A stretch of DNA of 64,000 bases from Litsea cubeba. Taxonomy: Eukaryota > Streptophyta > Magnoliopsida > Laurales > Lauraceae. The notes below the pieces were generated by a model. It had not been told where the DNA came from and searched no databases. It was given only the letters and a program-made list of their open reading frames with translations. Shown here piece after piece: positions 49,012 through 60,489 of this stretch (position 1 is the stretch's first letter; every line of letters starts with the position of its first letter). A program made the position numbers and the translations under genes. The stretch lies in assembly GCA_012931725.1 (NCBI GenBank), contig CM022951.1, positions 12,551,366-12,615,365 of the forward strand. The letters are read 5' to 3'.

Positions 49012-50708
49012 GAATCGATATCCATTCAGAAAGCGCACCCACTACCCAAATAGTAGGAGCCATCCATAGCTGCATATCTCTCAAATGATTCTGTACTAGC
49101 CCTAAGGCCCCAGTTGAATGCAGAGAAAAAGTAGAGAGGCAAAATTCTTTTCTCTAGTAAAATACATTTCCTCCTATTTGGATCTACATACAAAGAAAAG
49201 TAATTCCCTCCTAACTTAGTAATTCCCTCCTAACTAACTTTCACAAAAGCAAGACAAAAGCTTTCCTCCAGTTAAGGGTGGAGAAAACTTCCTTCTCTCT
49301 ACTAAAATTAAAATTCTCATTAATAAAAACTAACATCTAACTACTTAAATCATTTTCATTTCTTTATAAAATGTTTTTAAAATGGTTTCTCCAACATAGT
49401 TTTCTCTGTTCAAATCCAAACACAATGGAGAATCACTACTCCTAAAAAAAATGTGGTTCTCCACAAGGGATTCTCAACTCCTAATGGGGGATTCTCCACT
49501 CGTCTTTTCTCTAAATCCAAAAGCACCCTTAAGAATTACAAATAAACATCACAAATAATTCAGCAGTTTCTCTCCAACAAAAAGATTCCAACTACATACA
49601 ATAAAACTAAGCAGCAGCATTAAGACACCCACACAAAATGAAACATTGAGGGATATAAAAGCAACCCAAGTTCAATTTTTACCCCAATAACATTCATGGA
49701 CCATTTGCAACCTTGCAAAAACAACAACAACAAAAAAAACCCAATTGAGAGAAAAACCATCATCGTTATTTCCATGCCAAGACGAAATCATACATGAAAC
49801 TAATCCCCAAATAAATACGAGAAAACCCCAAATGATTTCTCAAGCTCATAGAAATCCGGGTATGCAAAAGAAAGCAGATTGGTCGAAAAGAAGTAAAAGA
49901 AGGGTGATACTAACAGGATTGGCAGATCCAGTTTTCTCTCTGGTATTGGAAACTACAGGGGAATGAAAACCAGAGAATCACGACAAATAGAAAAAGAGAA
50001 AACTACAGGGGATTGATTTGACTAAAAGGAAGTATTGTATCACCTGTGAGTGTGAGTCCGGCTACGAGAGAGGGACAGAGAGGATGCGCTGGCGAGGGAG
50101 ACCGTGAGCGTGATAGAGAGATGCCGAGGGATAGAAAGAGGCGCAGAGGTGAGGGATGTGCAGCGTTCTACAAGGGATCGTGATGCTCTGTGCTGGGTAG
50201 TGATGGAGAGGATGGCGGACGAGAGAGGGGGCTGGACGAGATGGAGATGGCGACGGGTGGCTGGCGCTGCGTGCGTTGAGAGAGAGATGCACGAGGATGT
50301 GAGAGGGAAAGGGCAATTTGAGGGAGGGATGCAGAGGGCAATGGCGATTTGAGTGAGATGCAGAGCAGCAGAAGGGGTTTTGAGATGGATCCATTTCTTT
50401 TTTTGGTATAAAAGCGCGATTTCCCTGCGAGTTGTGGGGTGAAATTTGCCCAGACAAAAATATTACCTTTGGCGGCGAAAAAAAATTCCCTGGCAAAAAT
50501 ATTACCTCCGCCGGCGAAAATAAGAATCGCCTGCAAAAATATTATATTGCCGGAAAAGAATTAAACATTTGCTGGCTAAACAACATCGCCGAGAAAACTG
50601 TATCTTTTTCCGGCGAAATATTTTTGCGCCGGCAAAAGCTCTACTTTTCCCTGCGTTTAGTTATTGCGCCGGTAAAAACCGCCGGTAAAAGTGTAAATTC
50701 TTGTAGTG
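49012..50708. mobile_element. CACTA-3 end with GCCGG repeats, copy 2
   Basis: Terminus AATTCTTGTAGTG ends at 50708; GCCGG repeats at 50390-50700. Confidence 0.7.
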
Positions 50709-51695
50709 ATATCAGCTTAATCCATTGCAGCTCCATGTTGTTTAGCCCCAAAATTCTCCACCTTCAAGTTAATATAATCCCCTGCAAATCCACTGTAAAC
50801 CCATCCAAATTTCTACCCAACCACAATCCTGCTCACTAGAAATCCCATCTTACATGACTACTAGCATAGCACAGCTCGCCCAATCTTACAGAGCTGTATA
50901 CCACATGAATAAAATGAAGAGCATGAGAAAAAGGCTTCCTAGTTCATGTCCTTTCTATACAAAACCAAGACTACCCATAAAAAATTATTTGAAAGTACAA
51001 GCTGTTTCGGTTTCTGAAACATAATTTCATCCCTGCTGGATTGGTATAGAGCACCATCTTAGATTGAAGTGCAATTACTCGAATTTTAATAGATGAGTAA
51101 AAATCTACTTAAGAATGAGATAAACCCTATCAATCTTCACCTGATCAAGAAACCCTAATCACTACAAAAAAAAAAACCAAGCAGGATAACTACCAAATTT
51201 AAAATCCAAAAGTAGGCCAGAGAAAAACATTAAAAACCACAAAAACACAAGGCAAGTCCTACATACAAATCGGATAAGAAACCATGATTTTAATCTAGGA
51301 CTGCATCAAATCAACAAAATCATCAAGATAAGCAATTATTCTCTGCTTCCTGCTCCAATGCACAACCCCCAACAATCCAACCCAGTCAGTAATGGAGATT
51401 GGATTTATGGTTATGGGGATTTTGATGTCTAGTGTCAGAATACTCTAAGCCATACTTTCCTTTCTATGATTATTTATTACTTGTGTCGAAGGTCCTTTAA
51501 ATATATCTATAGTATTTGGAATTGGATGGGTTGCTAAGGTTTATTATTTCGATCTTATCTCAATCTCCATAATTGATCCTGAAATTCGCAAAATTAAGCC
51601 TTAACACAGGCTAAGGTCCTTTAAACCATATCTCTATTAAATTTCAATAAAATTTATTAAACTGGCCAATTAACCTAAATCCAATTAAAAATCAA
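50709..51695. other. Spacer between CACTA ends, copy 2, no gene seen
   Basis: Same AT-rich DNA as 35605-36590. Confidence 0.5.
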
Positions 51696-52015
51696 TCAAA
51701 CACAAAGAGAAGGGGACGCGGGAGTTATACGTGGAAAACCCTACTTGAAAAAAAACTATGTCCTTATCGTCTAGGTCAACAGACAACCAAGCACTATAAG
51801 AACGAAACTTACAAAACTCACAATACCCTTCCTAGTTGCAACTCAACTTAAGGACTCTCACAATACCCTTCCTAGTTGCAACTCAACTTAAGGACTCCTT
51901 GATTTGTCGACGCCTCGTCATAAACCTTCACCGTTCTTGAAACCAACACCTTGAACGCGTCTTCAAGGTGTTGTATCTATCAACTCAATCTCCAGGTCAC
52001 GGGTTAGCAGTATCT
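51696..52015 (-). repeat. Diverged antisense LTR fragment, copy 2
   Basis: Same fragment as 36591-36915, with the 40-bp tandem duplication starting at 51817 and 51857. Confidence 0.75.
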
Positions 52016-52167
52016 CACTACAACAATTTTCACTTTTGCCGGCGCTTGACCGTTCTTGAAACCAACACCTTGAACGCGTCTTCAAGGTGTTGTATCTATC
52101 AACTCAATCTCCAGGTCATGGGTTAGCAGTATCTCACTACAACAATTTTCACTTTTGCCGGCTCTTG
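51930..52167. repeat. 119-bp tandem duplication of LTR plus CACTA end, copy 2
   Basis: Units start at 51930 and 52049; CACTA-4 termini at 52016 and 52135. Its presence in both B blocks shows the small duplication is older than the large one. Confidence 0.85.
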
Positions 52168-53059
52168 GTCACTAAAACGCCGTGAAAAACCTTTCCCGGC
52201 GTTTTCTCTTGCGCCGGCAATTCGCCGGCATTAATATGCCAGCAATACCCTTTCTCGACAAAATAAGGTGGCGCCGGGAAAAAGTTGTCCATTGCCGGCG
52301 TTATTTTTCGCCGGTAAAAGGGTTTATTTTGCCGGGAAAAAAAGGTTTTTTTTCAATAATAAAATTTCAAAAAAACTTTTGCCGGCGTTTTTCTTGCGCC
52401 GGGAAAAGTAGTTTTTTCAAAAATAAATTTTAGAAAAACTTTTGCCGGCGTTTTTCTTCACCGGGAAAAGTAGTTTTTTTTTAAATAAATTTTAGAAAAT
52501 TTTGCCGGCGTTTTTTTGCGCCGGGAAAAGAATTTTAAAAAAATAAATTTTAGAAAACTTTTGCCAGCATTTTTTTGCGCCGGCAAAACTTTAGTATAAT
52601 TTTTTTAAAATGTAGCGCCGGCAAAACATTTATATTTTATAAAAAAAATTATTTTTTTATTTTTTTCCTGTACTAGTCGAGCCCCCTGCACGCGCAATTT
52701 CAAACACAACAAACACTGCTTTTTGGACATTTTGATGCTTACAGCCCCACTGCAGACACCATCACCATCTCCTTCTCCATTCTTTTCCTTCCGTTCTCTT
52801 TCTCCTCCTCTCTTACTCTCCCTCACAACCACCCACTGCCATCGCCACCCGGCTTGCATAGCCACTGCACTCACCCTGCGCCAGCATCATCCATATCCAA
52901 GCACATCTAGATATGCTCCTCTTCCCGTAGGGGTTGATGTATTAATTGCTTAAATTTAATAATGCTACCCACAAGAAGTTGAGACTTGTAGTTGTCACTT
53001 TTCTAACAGGAGACCATCAGACTTGCCTACTACACACTGTAACCCTGTTCAGAATTGAC
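52135..53059 (+). mobile_element. CACTA-4, 5' part with GCCGG repeats, copy 2
   Basis: Same as 37033-37956. At 53059 (ATTGAC) it continues straight into block A (AGGCTGGTCG). Confidence 0.75.
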
Positions 53060-53329
53060 AGGCTGGTCGATTGGACCGCGGTCTCCAATAGAGCTAGAGC
53101 TCCTACCGCCACGATGTGCAGCACCATCTCTGCCACTGCTGACACGCAGGTGATGAAGATGGGTTTGATGAAGATGGGTCCTGCAGTGAGATGATTGGTG
53201 AGGTGGAGGTGTAACAGGTGCTGTGTGCAGGGGACTGATGGGATCGAGAGGGAGGTGAGGCTAAGGGAAGAGATGGTGAGGTGGAGGTGTAACAGGTGCT
53301 GTGTGCAGGGGACTGATGGGATCGAGAGG

Positions 53330-54480
53330 GAGGAGGGAGAGCAGAGGAGGGAGAAGAGGAAAGGAGGAAGGAAGGAGAGGGAGAAGGAGGAGGTGGAGAA
53401 AGAAGAAGATGTAAGATGAGAGAGGAAGGAAGAAAGAAAAGGAGATGGGTTCAGGTGCAGGTGGAGAAAGAAGAAGTGCAGGTGGGTGCAGGTGGCTGCA
53501 GGGAAGGAAAAGAAGTGCAGGTGTGTGCAGGGAGGGTGATGGGTGCCTGCACGATGGGCTGGGCAGGGTGTGGGAGCGAGAAAAGGGAGGAGGGAGAGCA
53601 GAGGGAGGGAGAAGAGGAAAGGAGGAAGGAAGGAGAGGGAGAAGGAGGAGGTGGAGAAAGAAGAAGATGGAAGAATGAGAGAGGAAGGAAGAAAGAAAAG
53701 GAGATGGGTTCAGGTGCAGGTGGAGAAAGAAGAAGTGCAGGTGGGTGCAGGTGGCTGCAGGGAAGGAAAAGAAGTGCAGGTGTGTGCAGGGAGGGTGATG
53801 GGTGCCTGCACGATGGGCTGGGCAGGGTGTGGGAGCGAGAAAGGGAGGAGGGAGAGCAGAGGAGGGAGAAGAGGAAAGGAGGAAGGAAGGAGAGGGAGAA
53901 GGAGGAGGTGGAGAAAGAAGAAGATGGAAGAATGAGAGAGGAAGGAAGAAAGAAAAGGAGATGGGTTCAGGTGCAGGTGGAGAAAGAAGAAGTGCAGGTG
54001 GGTGCAGGTGGCTGCAGGGAAGGAAAAGAAGTGCAGGTGTGTGCAGGGAGGGTGATGGGTGCCTGCACGATGGGCTGGGCAGGGTGTTGGAGCGAGAAAG
54101 GGAGGAGGGAGAGCAGAGGAGGGAGAAGAGGAAAGGAGGAAGGAAGGAGAGGGAGAAGGAGGAGGTGGAGAAAGAATAAGATGGAAGAATAGAGAGAGGA
54201 AGGAAAGAAAGAACAGGAGATTGGGTTCAGGTGCAGGTGGAGAAAGAAGAAGTGCAGGTGGGTGCAGGTGGGTGCAGGGAAGGAAAAGAAGTGCAGGTGT
54301 GTGCAGGGAGGGTGATGGGTGCCTGCACGATGGGCTGGGCAGGGTGTTTGCAGCGAGAAAGGGAGGAGGGAGAGCAGAGGAGGGAGAAGAGGAAAGGAGG
54401 AAGGAAGGAGAGGAGAAGGAGGAGTGGAGAAAGAAGAAGATGGAAGAATGAGAGAGGAAGGAAGAAAGAAAAAGGGATGG
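53330..54480 (+). repeat. 256-bp purine-rich minisatellite, about four units
   Basis: The marker GCCTGCACGATGGGCTGGGC occurs at 53545, 53804, 54061 and 54321 (periods 259, 257, 260). The 130-bp duplication downstream is also present. Confidence 0.92.
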
Positions 54481-54977
54481 GTTCAGGTGGTGCACAGGTG
54501 GAGAAAGAAGAAGGTGGAGAAGGAGGGAAAAAAGAGAAAAGAAAAAAAAAAGAAAAATGTGATGGTGGCTGTGTTGTGATGCTGGGCATATGTGTGCGTG
54601 TGTGCAGGGTGTGGGTTTGGAGTGAGCGAAGAACAGAGAGGGAGATAAGAAAGAAGAGGAAGGGGAAGAAAGAGAAGAGAAAAAAAGAAAAATTGATGGT
54701 GCTGTGTGTGATGCTGGGCAGATGTGTGCGTGTGTGCAGGTGTGGGTTGGAGTGAGAGTTAGAACAGAGAGGAGGAGAGAAGAAAGAAGAGGAATGGAAG
54801 AAAGAAAAAGAGGAAAGGAGAGGAAGAGATGGGCTGTTGATGCAGATGCAATATAAACAGGGCAGAGGCAGCATGTGGGCTGTGCAGGTGGGGTGTGCAA
54901 GTTGTGCAGCAGGTGGGCTGTGCAGGGGGTGGGCTGTGCAGGATGCTATTTGTGCAGATTATTTGGTGGGCTGTACA

Positions 54978-55868
54978 GGGCTGTGCATGAAATTGAGCCA
55001 GCATTGAAGAAGCAGCTAATCATTTCCACTGCTTTGATGACTGCTGAATTGCACTCGTTACTTGGATAGCCCTCCCATCATCTTTACAATCTTCAATTTT
55101 GGAGTCCAGAAATCTGTAAAGAATTGGTAAGTGTTTGTTCTCTTCTTAATTTTGAGTGTCAAGCTTATCATGGGTTTTTAAATTCTTCGTGCTATTCTTA
55201 TCATCATCAAGAACAACAGCAACGAAGCTTTTTTCCCATGAATCTGGGGATTCTTGATACTATTAGTATTTCAGAACTTAATCTTTATTTGGATTATGCA
55301 GGGAGTTGTTCTTTTGTGTTGCCATTGGTTTATGGGCTGGACTGGTTATTGGTTTTGTAACTGAATATTAGACAAGCAATGCTTACAGGTAATTATTCCA
55401 AGATGTCTATTCTTCTCTTCTTTTGAATGGTTCAAGATCCCTATTCTTTTCATCAAGCTTGCATCTGTTTGCCATATATTTCTAACACCCCATCTCTTTT
55501 CTTTTTTGTTTCTTTTGTTTCTTTTTTTAATCGCCCAGCCCTGTGCAAGATGTTGCTGATTCCTGCCGGACCGGAGCTGCTACTAATGTTATCTTTGGCT
55601 TGCTTTGGGATACAAATCTGTCATTATTCCCATATTTGCTATTGCAATCAGCATTTTTGTGAGTTTTAGCCTTGCAGGTATGTATGGAATTGCAGTGGCT
55701 GCCCTTGGAATGCTGAGCACCATTGCTACTGGTTTGGCTATTGATGCATATGGGCCCATCAGCGACAATGCTGGAGGCATTGCTGAGATGGCTGGCATGA
55801 GCCACAGGATCCGTGAGAGAACCGATGCCCTTGATGCTGCAGGAAACACTACCGCAGCAATTGGGAAG
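54978..55868 (+). pseudogene. Captured V-PPase exons, copy 3
   Basis: Exons at about 54978-55126, 55302-55388 and 55539-55868 with the same splice sites as copy 1. Lesions of its own: a missing G in exon 1 (ACTGCTGAATTG), a missing C before TTTACAATC, and a missing G in exon 3 (TTTGGCTTGC). At LSTI-TG it keeps Ala (GCT), as in normal V-PPases, so at that site it is closest to the ancestor. Confidence 0.92.
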
Positions 55869-55990
55869 GTATGCTGTTATATAACTTTGATTTAATCCTT
55901 GTCCATTACACTAATAACTCACACAAGATCCCAACACATACACAAGCTCTTTTTTGAATTTGGGCATCTTTCTCTTAGAAATTTGAATCA

Positions 55991-56885
55991 ATGGAAGCAG
56001 AGGCAGGGAAAGTTGTTCTCTGTGTGTTGGTTTTGTTTGGATTTTGGACCAGTGCTGGTGCTTTGCTTTCTCCCAAAGGTGTCAATTTTGAAGGTAAATT
56101 GAGTGCTTTCTTCTATTTTTTTCAAATGGGTGGTGTTTGAAACTTTAGAGAAGTTGAGAGCCTTTTGTTTTTTTGATATATGTGGGTCATTTTGTTTCAG
56201 TGCAAGCTCTGATGAGTATCAAGGCATCTTTGGTGGATCCTAACAATGTTCTTGAAAATTGGGATCATTACTCAGTTGATCCATGGAGCTGGACTATGGT
56301 GACCTGTTCACCTGAAAATCTAGTTATTGGGCTGTAAGCTCTAGTTCAAAAATCATTAATGTTGCCTTTATGATTTAATGAAAGATATGTGCACCATCCT
56401 TTTATGTTGTATAACTGATTTCAGTTTAAATTCTTTCTGTCGTGTTCTATTCTTTTATTGCTAATAACCCAAGAATAGAAATTGGTTTTTCATTCTTATT
56501 TTCAGAGTACTGGTGTGTGTGGGTTTTTGAATTTCATCTCATGCAACTGCTAATTTGGTTTGACAGAAGATATGAATGCTCTCTCTCCCTCTCCCTCTCC
56601 CTCTCCCTCCCCCTCTCTCTCTCTCTGTGTGGTTAACTGCAAATGAAAATCATTATAGTGGCGCATTCTATGGCAACATACTGATAGAGGACACCTTTCC
56701 CTTTTCTTCTCTTTAATTTACTTTTTGATGGCAATGAATGATGTCTGATGTAATAATGACTAGTTTAGTTTTGAGTACTTACAAAAAGAAAGAGTTAATA
56801 ATGTTCTTTTATTGTGCTGTTCTTGCAGAGGAACTCCAAGCCATTTATTGTGTTGTTGTTGCAGAGGAACTCCAAGCCAGAATTG
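55991..56885 (+). pseudogene. NIK-type N-terminus, copy 3
   Basis: Exon 1 55991-56093, exon 2 56201-56333, exon 3 start duplicated at about 56829 and 56865. Same coding sequence as the other copies, including VDPWSW. Confidence 0.88.
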
Positions 56886-57194
56886 AAGATTTAAGATTGT
56901 GTTTGATTATCATGAGAATCATGCTTATGAAGATTTAGTGGTTGCCAGAGAAATATTGTAATCAGCAAGGTGGTTGGTGATTGTAATCAGTAGTACGTAG
57001 TGACTATTTTGTTCGTCGTTATTGTTAAAGATGCTACTTGATGTCAATATATTCTTTTGGTAATGTTATCTTTTAATAAAGTTATTTGATTGGATGTAAG
57101 TGTGAGATTCCTTTTAAGTGTTTGAACCGTGTAAAAGGGCAATTTTATATATGTAGCAGGTTCGGTATTCAGGGGTGGTTTTCGGATAATTTTT

Positions 57195-57627
57195 TTTTAC
57201 ACATGAAAAAAATTTGTAACGGTTATAAACCGTTACTAATTTGTTCGAATAACAACACTTAAAAACGTTACAAAAGATTTCACAACCGTTAGGAATGTTA
57301 TGAATCAGTAACACAAATTTGGGACGAAAAAACGTTACAAAGTTTACAAAACCGTTACAAATATTTAAGTGTAAAATACCGTTACAAAACTTGCGAAACT
57401 GTTACTGTTTTATTAAAAATTAGTAACACAAATGAGTATTAAAACCGTTAGGAACTAATTTCAGTAACGGAAATAAAGCGTTACAATTAATATGTTTGTA
57501 ACGGTTTATAACCGTGAGAGATATTTATAACAAATTAGAAACGCCCAAACTGTAACCGAAAAAAAACCGTTACAAATTTTTTAGTAACGGTTTTAGACCG
57601 TTAGGTATGTCCTGTTTTGGTGTAGTG
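57195..57627. repeat. CACTA-1 3' terminus, copy 3 (true right end)
   Basis: AACCGTTAC array ending GGTGTAGTG at 57627, followed by the ACA duplication 57628-57630 and the rest of the Copia integrase. Confidence 0.93.
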
Positions 57628-59617
57628 ACATTAAAAAATCTATCGTCATGGAGTCCATCAATGTGGTTGTAGATGATGCAGGTTCATCTGATTGTTTTTC
57701 TGATGACGATGAAGGTATGACTTTTACTCCTTCGTCTGAACAGGTTATCCAAAACGATGAGGACAATTCATCTCCACCTGAATCTCAATCTGAGACGAAG
57801 AAGGAAACTCATACAACTGCTGCGTCTTCTAGTCCAATCAAATCATCAGAATCAATTGTGCCTGATATCATTCGTCAATTCGAAGAGAAAAGTGCTACAA
57901 AAATCTCAAAACCTACTGATCTATCTCTTGGAAAAGCTGCACCTTCATCTTCTGTCCATCCGCGATCCCAAAAAGGACAAGTTCTCAAAGATCATCCACT
58001 CGATAAAGTGATAGGTGAGATCTCTGCTCCTTTAAAAACAAGACAACAGGTACGTGATGAGGTAAGTCACTTTTGTTATGCTTCCTCTTTAGAACCAAAG
58101 AATATTAAAGATGCTCTTGTAGATGATTGTTGGATAAATGCAATGCATGATGAACTTGCAGAATTTGAAAGAAATTGTGTTTGGAAGCTTGTTCCTAGAC
58201 CCGATCAAACAAACGTCATTGGTACAAAGTGGATTTTCAAAAATAAAACCGATGAGATGGGTCAAGTGGTTAGGAACAAAGCACGTTTAGTCGCTCAGGG
58301 GTATACTCAAGTTGAAGGCATTGATTTTGATGAAACATTTGCTCCTGTTGCCAGACTTGAATCAGTTCGATTGTTGCTTGCAATAGCTTGTTTTTGAACA
58401 TCAAATTGTTTCAAATGGATGTGAAAAGTGCGTTTCTTAATGGTTTTCTGAATGAGGAAGTATTTGTTGAACAACCCAAAGGATTTCAAGATCCTCATTT
58501 TCCGGATCATGTTTACAAATTAAGAAAAGCACTTTATGGACTTAAACAAGCACCAAGAGCCTGGTACGAAAGGTTAACAGTGTTTTTGATTGAGCATGAT
58601 TTTAAAAGAGGAACTGTTGACAAGACTTTGTTTATCAAAAAAGACAAGAAGAACATGGTTATAGCGCAAGTCTATGTTGATGATATAATTTTTGGTTCAA
58701 CCTCCGAGCACCTATCCAATAGGTTTGCTCAAAAAATGGCCAGTGAATTTGAAATGAGTATGGTTGGTGAACTTTCATTCTTTCTGGGTCTTCAAATCAA
58801 GTAAACTCCCTCACGAATATTTATCTCTCAGCCGAAATATGCTAGAGATTTGCTGAAAAAATTTGGCATGCAGTCATCGAAACATGCGAGAACTCCCATG
58901 AGTACAACGGTCAAGATCAGCCTTGATAAAGATGGCATAGACATCGATGAGAAACTCTACAGGAGTATGATAGGGAGTCTTCTCTACCTTACTGCAAGTC
59001 GTCCGGATATCGCTTACAGTGTCGGTGTTTGTGCAAGATACCAGTCTCAACCGAAACTCTCTCATGTTCAAGCAACCAAACGGATTTTCAAATATATAAA
59101 TGGAACCATTGAATATGGCATCTGGATGTCAAAGGATACCAACACATCAATTGTTGGTTATTCGGATGCTGATTGGGCTGGGTGTGTTGATGATAGGAAA
59201 AGTACATCTGGTGGTTGTTTCTTTGTCGGAAATAACTTGGTGGCTTGGCATAGTAAGAAGCAAACCTCGACGTCCTTGTCAACTGCTGAAGCTGAATATA
59301 TTGCTGCTGGAAGTTGTTGTACACAACTTCTATGGATGAAACAAATGCTGAAAGATTATGGAATTGCTCAAGAAACAATGACTGTGTTTTGTGATAATCA
59401 GAGTGCAATCGACATTTCCAAAAATCCTGTCCAACACTCCCGAACTAAACACATAGACATAAGGCATCATTTCATTCGTGACCTTGTGGAGGAAGAACTT
59501 GTCTCTTTGCATCATGTTCCTACCGATAAACAATTAGCAGATATTTTTACAAAACCATTAGATGGAACGCGGTTTGAATCTCTACGTAAATCACTAGGGA
59601 TTTCTCTTATTCCCTAA
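57628..59617 (+). pseudogene. Copia pol, 3' part (integrase end, RT, RNase H), with frameshift and stop
   Basis: Continues the frame cut at 10309. The integrase tail has KSIVMESINVVVDDAG and an acidic/serine linker. RT starts GTKWIFKNKTDEMGQ, with YTQVEGIDFDETFAPVARL. A one-T deletion in a T run near 58393 shifts the frame. RT resumes FQMDVKSAFLNGFLNEEV and has the catalytic YVDDI at 58673-58687. A CAA to TAA stop is at 58802-58804 (after FFLGLQIK), and the frame continues to RNase H (SDADWAGC, STAEAEYIA, HIDIRHHFIRD, LADIFTKPLDG), ending at 59617. RT makes cDNA and RNase H removes the RNA template. Two lesions besides the insertion make the copy dead by itself. Confidence 0.93.
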
Positions 59618-60306
59618 TCTCCATATCTTTTTGTTTATTTAAGTGCACATTCACTATTTTCACTTGACCAAGATTGTTTTTTATTTCACTTCACGAATCG
59701 TATATTTCGATTCTCTCACGACTTTTTTCGTCTTTATTCTTTGCGAGATGTTACGGCAATCAGATTAAACCGGAGGATTAGGGCTACCTACGTTTATGTG
59801 TGATAGCTACCAATTGATTGGTAATTTTCATTTGGAGAAGGCTACCATTTACGATAGTGTGAAAGTCACCCAGGATGGTTTAATCTGCCCTGAATATAGA
59901 AATTAAAAAAAAAAAAAAAAATGTAAGGGATCCTACCTTACCAAAAAAAAAATTATTAATATAAAAAAAATTGTAAGGAATCCTTCCTTTCCAAAAAAAA
60001 AAAAAAGGGGAAAAGTAGATATATATAAAAATATATATATCTATGACGTGCTAATTGCCTAACTTTTTGTTGATGGGTTTGCTCCCCATACAACACCTAT
60101 GTTCATCTCAAGGAGATTAAGGGGGAGCAGGTCCCACACCTTAGTTTTTTTTAAATTTTTTTTTCTTGGTCATACTGTTCACAAATTCACTGTGCGCTTA
60201 AATTAATGAAAATTTTTCTTACTGTACATCATGGAGTAATTTGATCGAACAATAGACGTTAGAGAATTTTTGCCGCGTCCCATTTAAAATCTTACAAATC
60301 TGTCAA
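59618..60306 (+). other. Copia region between pol and the extra ORF
   Basis: No gene. It holds an inverted repeat (CAGATTAAACC at 59761-59771, GGTTTAATCTG at 59877-59887), poly-A blocks around GTAAGG(G/A)ATCCT at 59908-60008, and a purine tract AAGGGGGAGCAGG at 60119-60131. Non-coding regions with extra purine tracts are typical of Sireviruses. Confidence 0.7.
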
Positions 60307-60344
60307 GTTCGCTCGAGCGACCACTCAAGTTCGCTCGAGCGAAC
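60307..60344. promoter_or_regulatory. Internal copies of the LTR palindrome
   Basis: GTTCGCTCGAGCGAC at 60307-60321 and the perfect GTTCGCTCGAGCGAAC at 60329-60344, 145-185 bp before the extra ORF's ATG. The same palindrome is in both LTRs. Confidence 0.85.
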
Positions 60345-60489
60345 CATCAGCGTTTAAAAACTGCGATTGTTTTTTTTTGTTCTCGTTCTTCTTCCTCCAA
60401 GCCCTAAACCCATTTTCGCCCTCATCAAGTTTTTGGCCCTCTCTTCTACTAAATTGGCTCTGGGATTTCACCAAGGACTTCTATCAACA

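Larger units (their letters stand above)
42534..53059. repeat. Block B, copy 2
   Basis: Collinear with 27420-37956. The block joins block A directly at 53059/53060, while copy 1 joins unique DNA at 37956/37957. Confidence 0.93.
10310..57627 (+). mobile_element. CACTA-1 composite, 47.3 kb, with one 5' end and three 3' ends
   Basis: The left terminus CACTACACCAAAACAGG starts at 10310. Its inverse CCTGTTTTGGTGTAGTG ends at 57627, and also at 42533 and, with one extra T, at 27419. ACA duplications flank 10310 and 57627. The part 10310-27419 has the content of a complete CACTA element: terminal repeats, TNP2-like and TNPA-like genes and captured host exons. The remainder is two further blocks, B-A and B-A, each ending in the same 3' terminus. 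Transposase genes are frameshifted, so movement would have needed another source of transposase. Whether all 47 kb jumped as one unit or grew after insertion cannot be decided here. Confidence 0.85.
53060..57627 (+). repeat. Block A, copy 3
   Basis: Complete module, collinear with copy 1 but one minisatellite unit shorter. Ends at the true right terminus of the composite. Confidence 0.93.
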
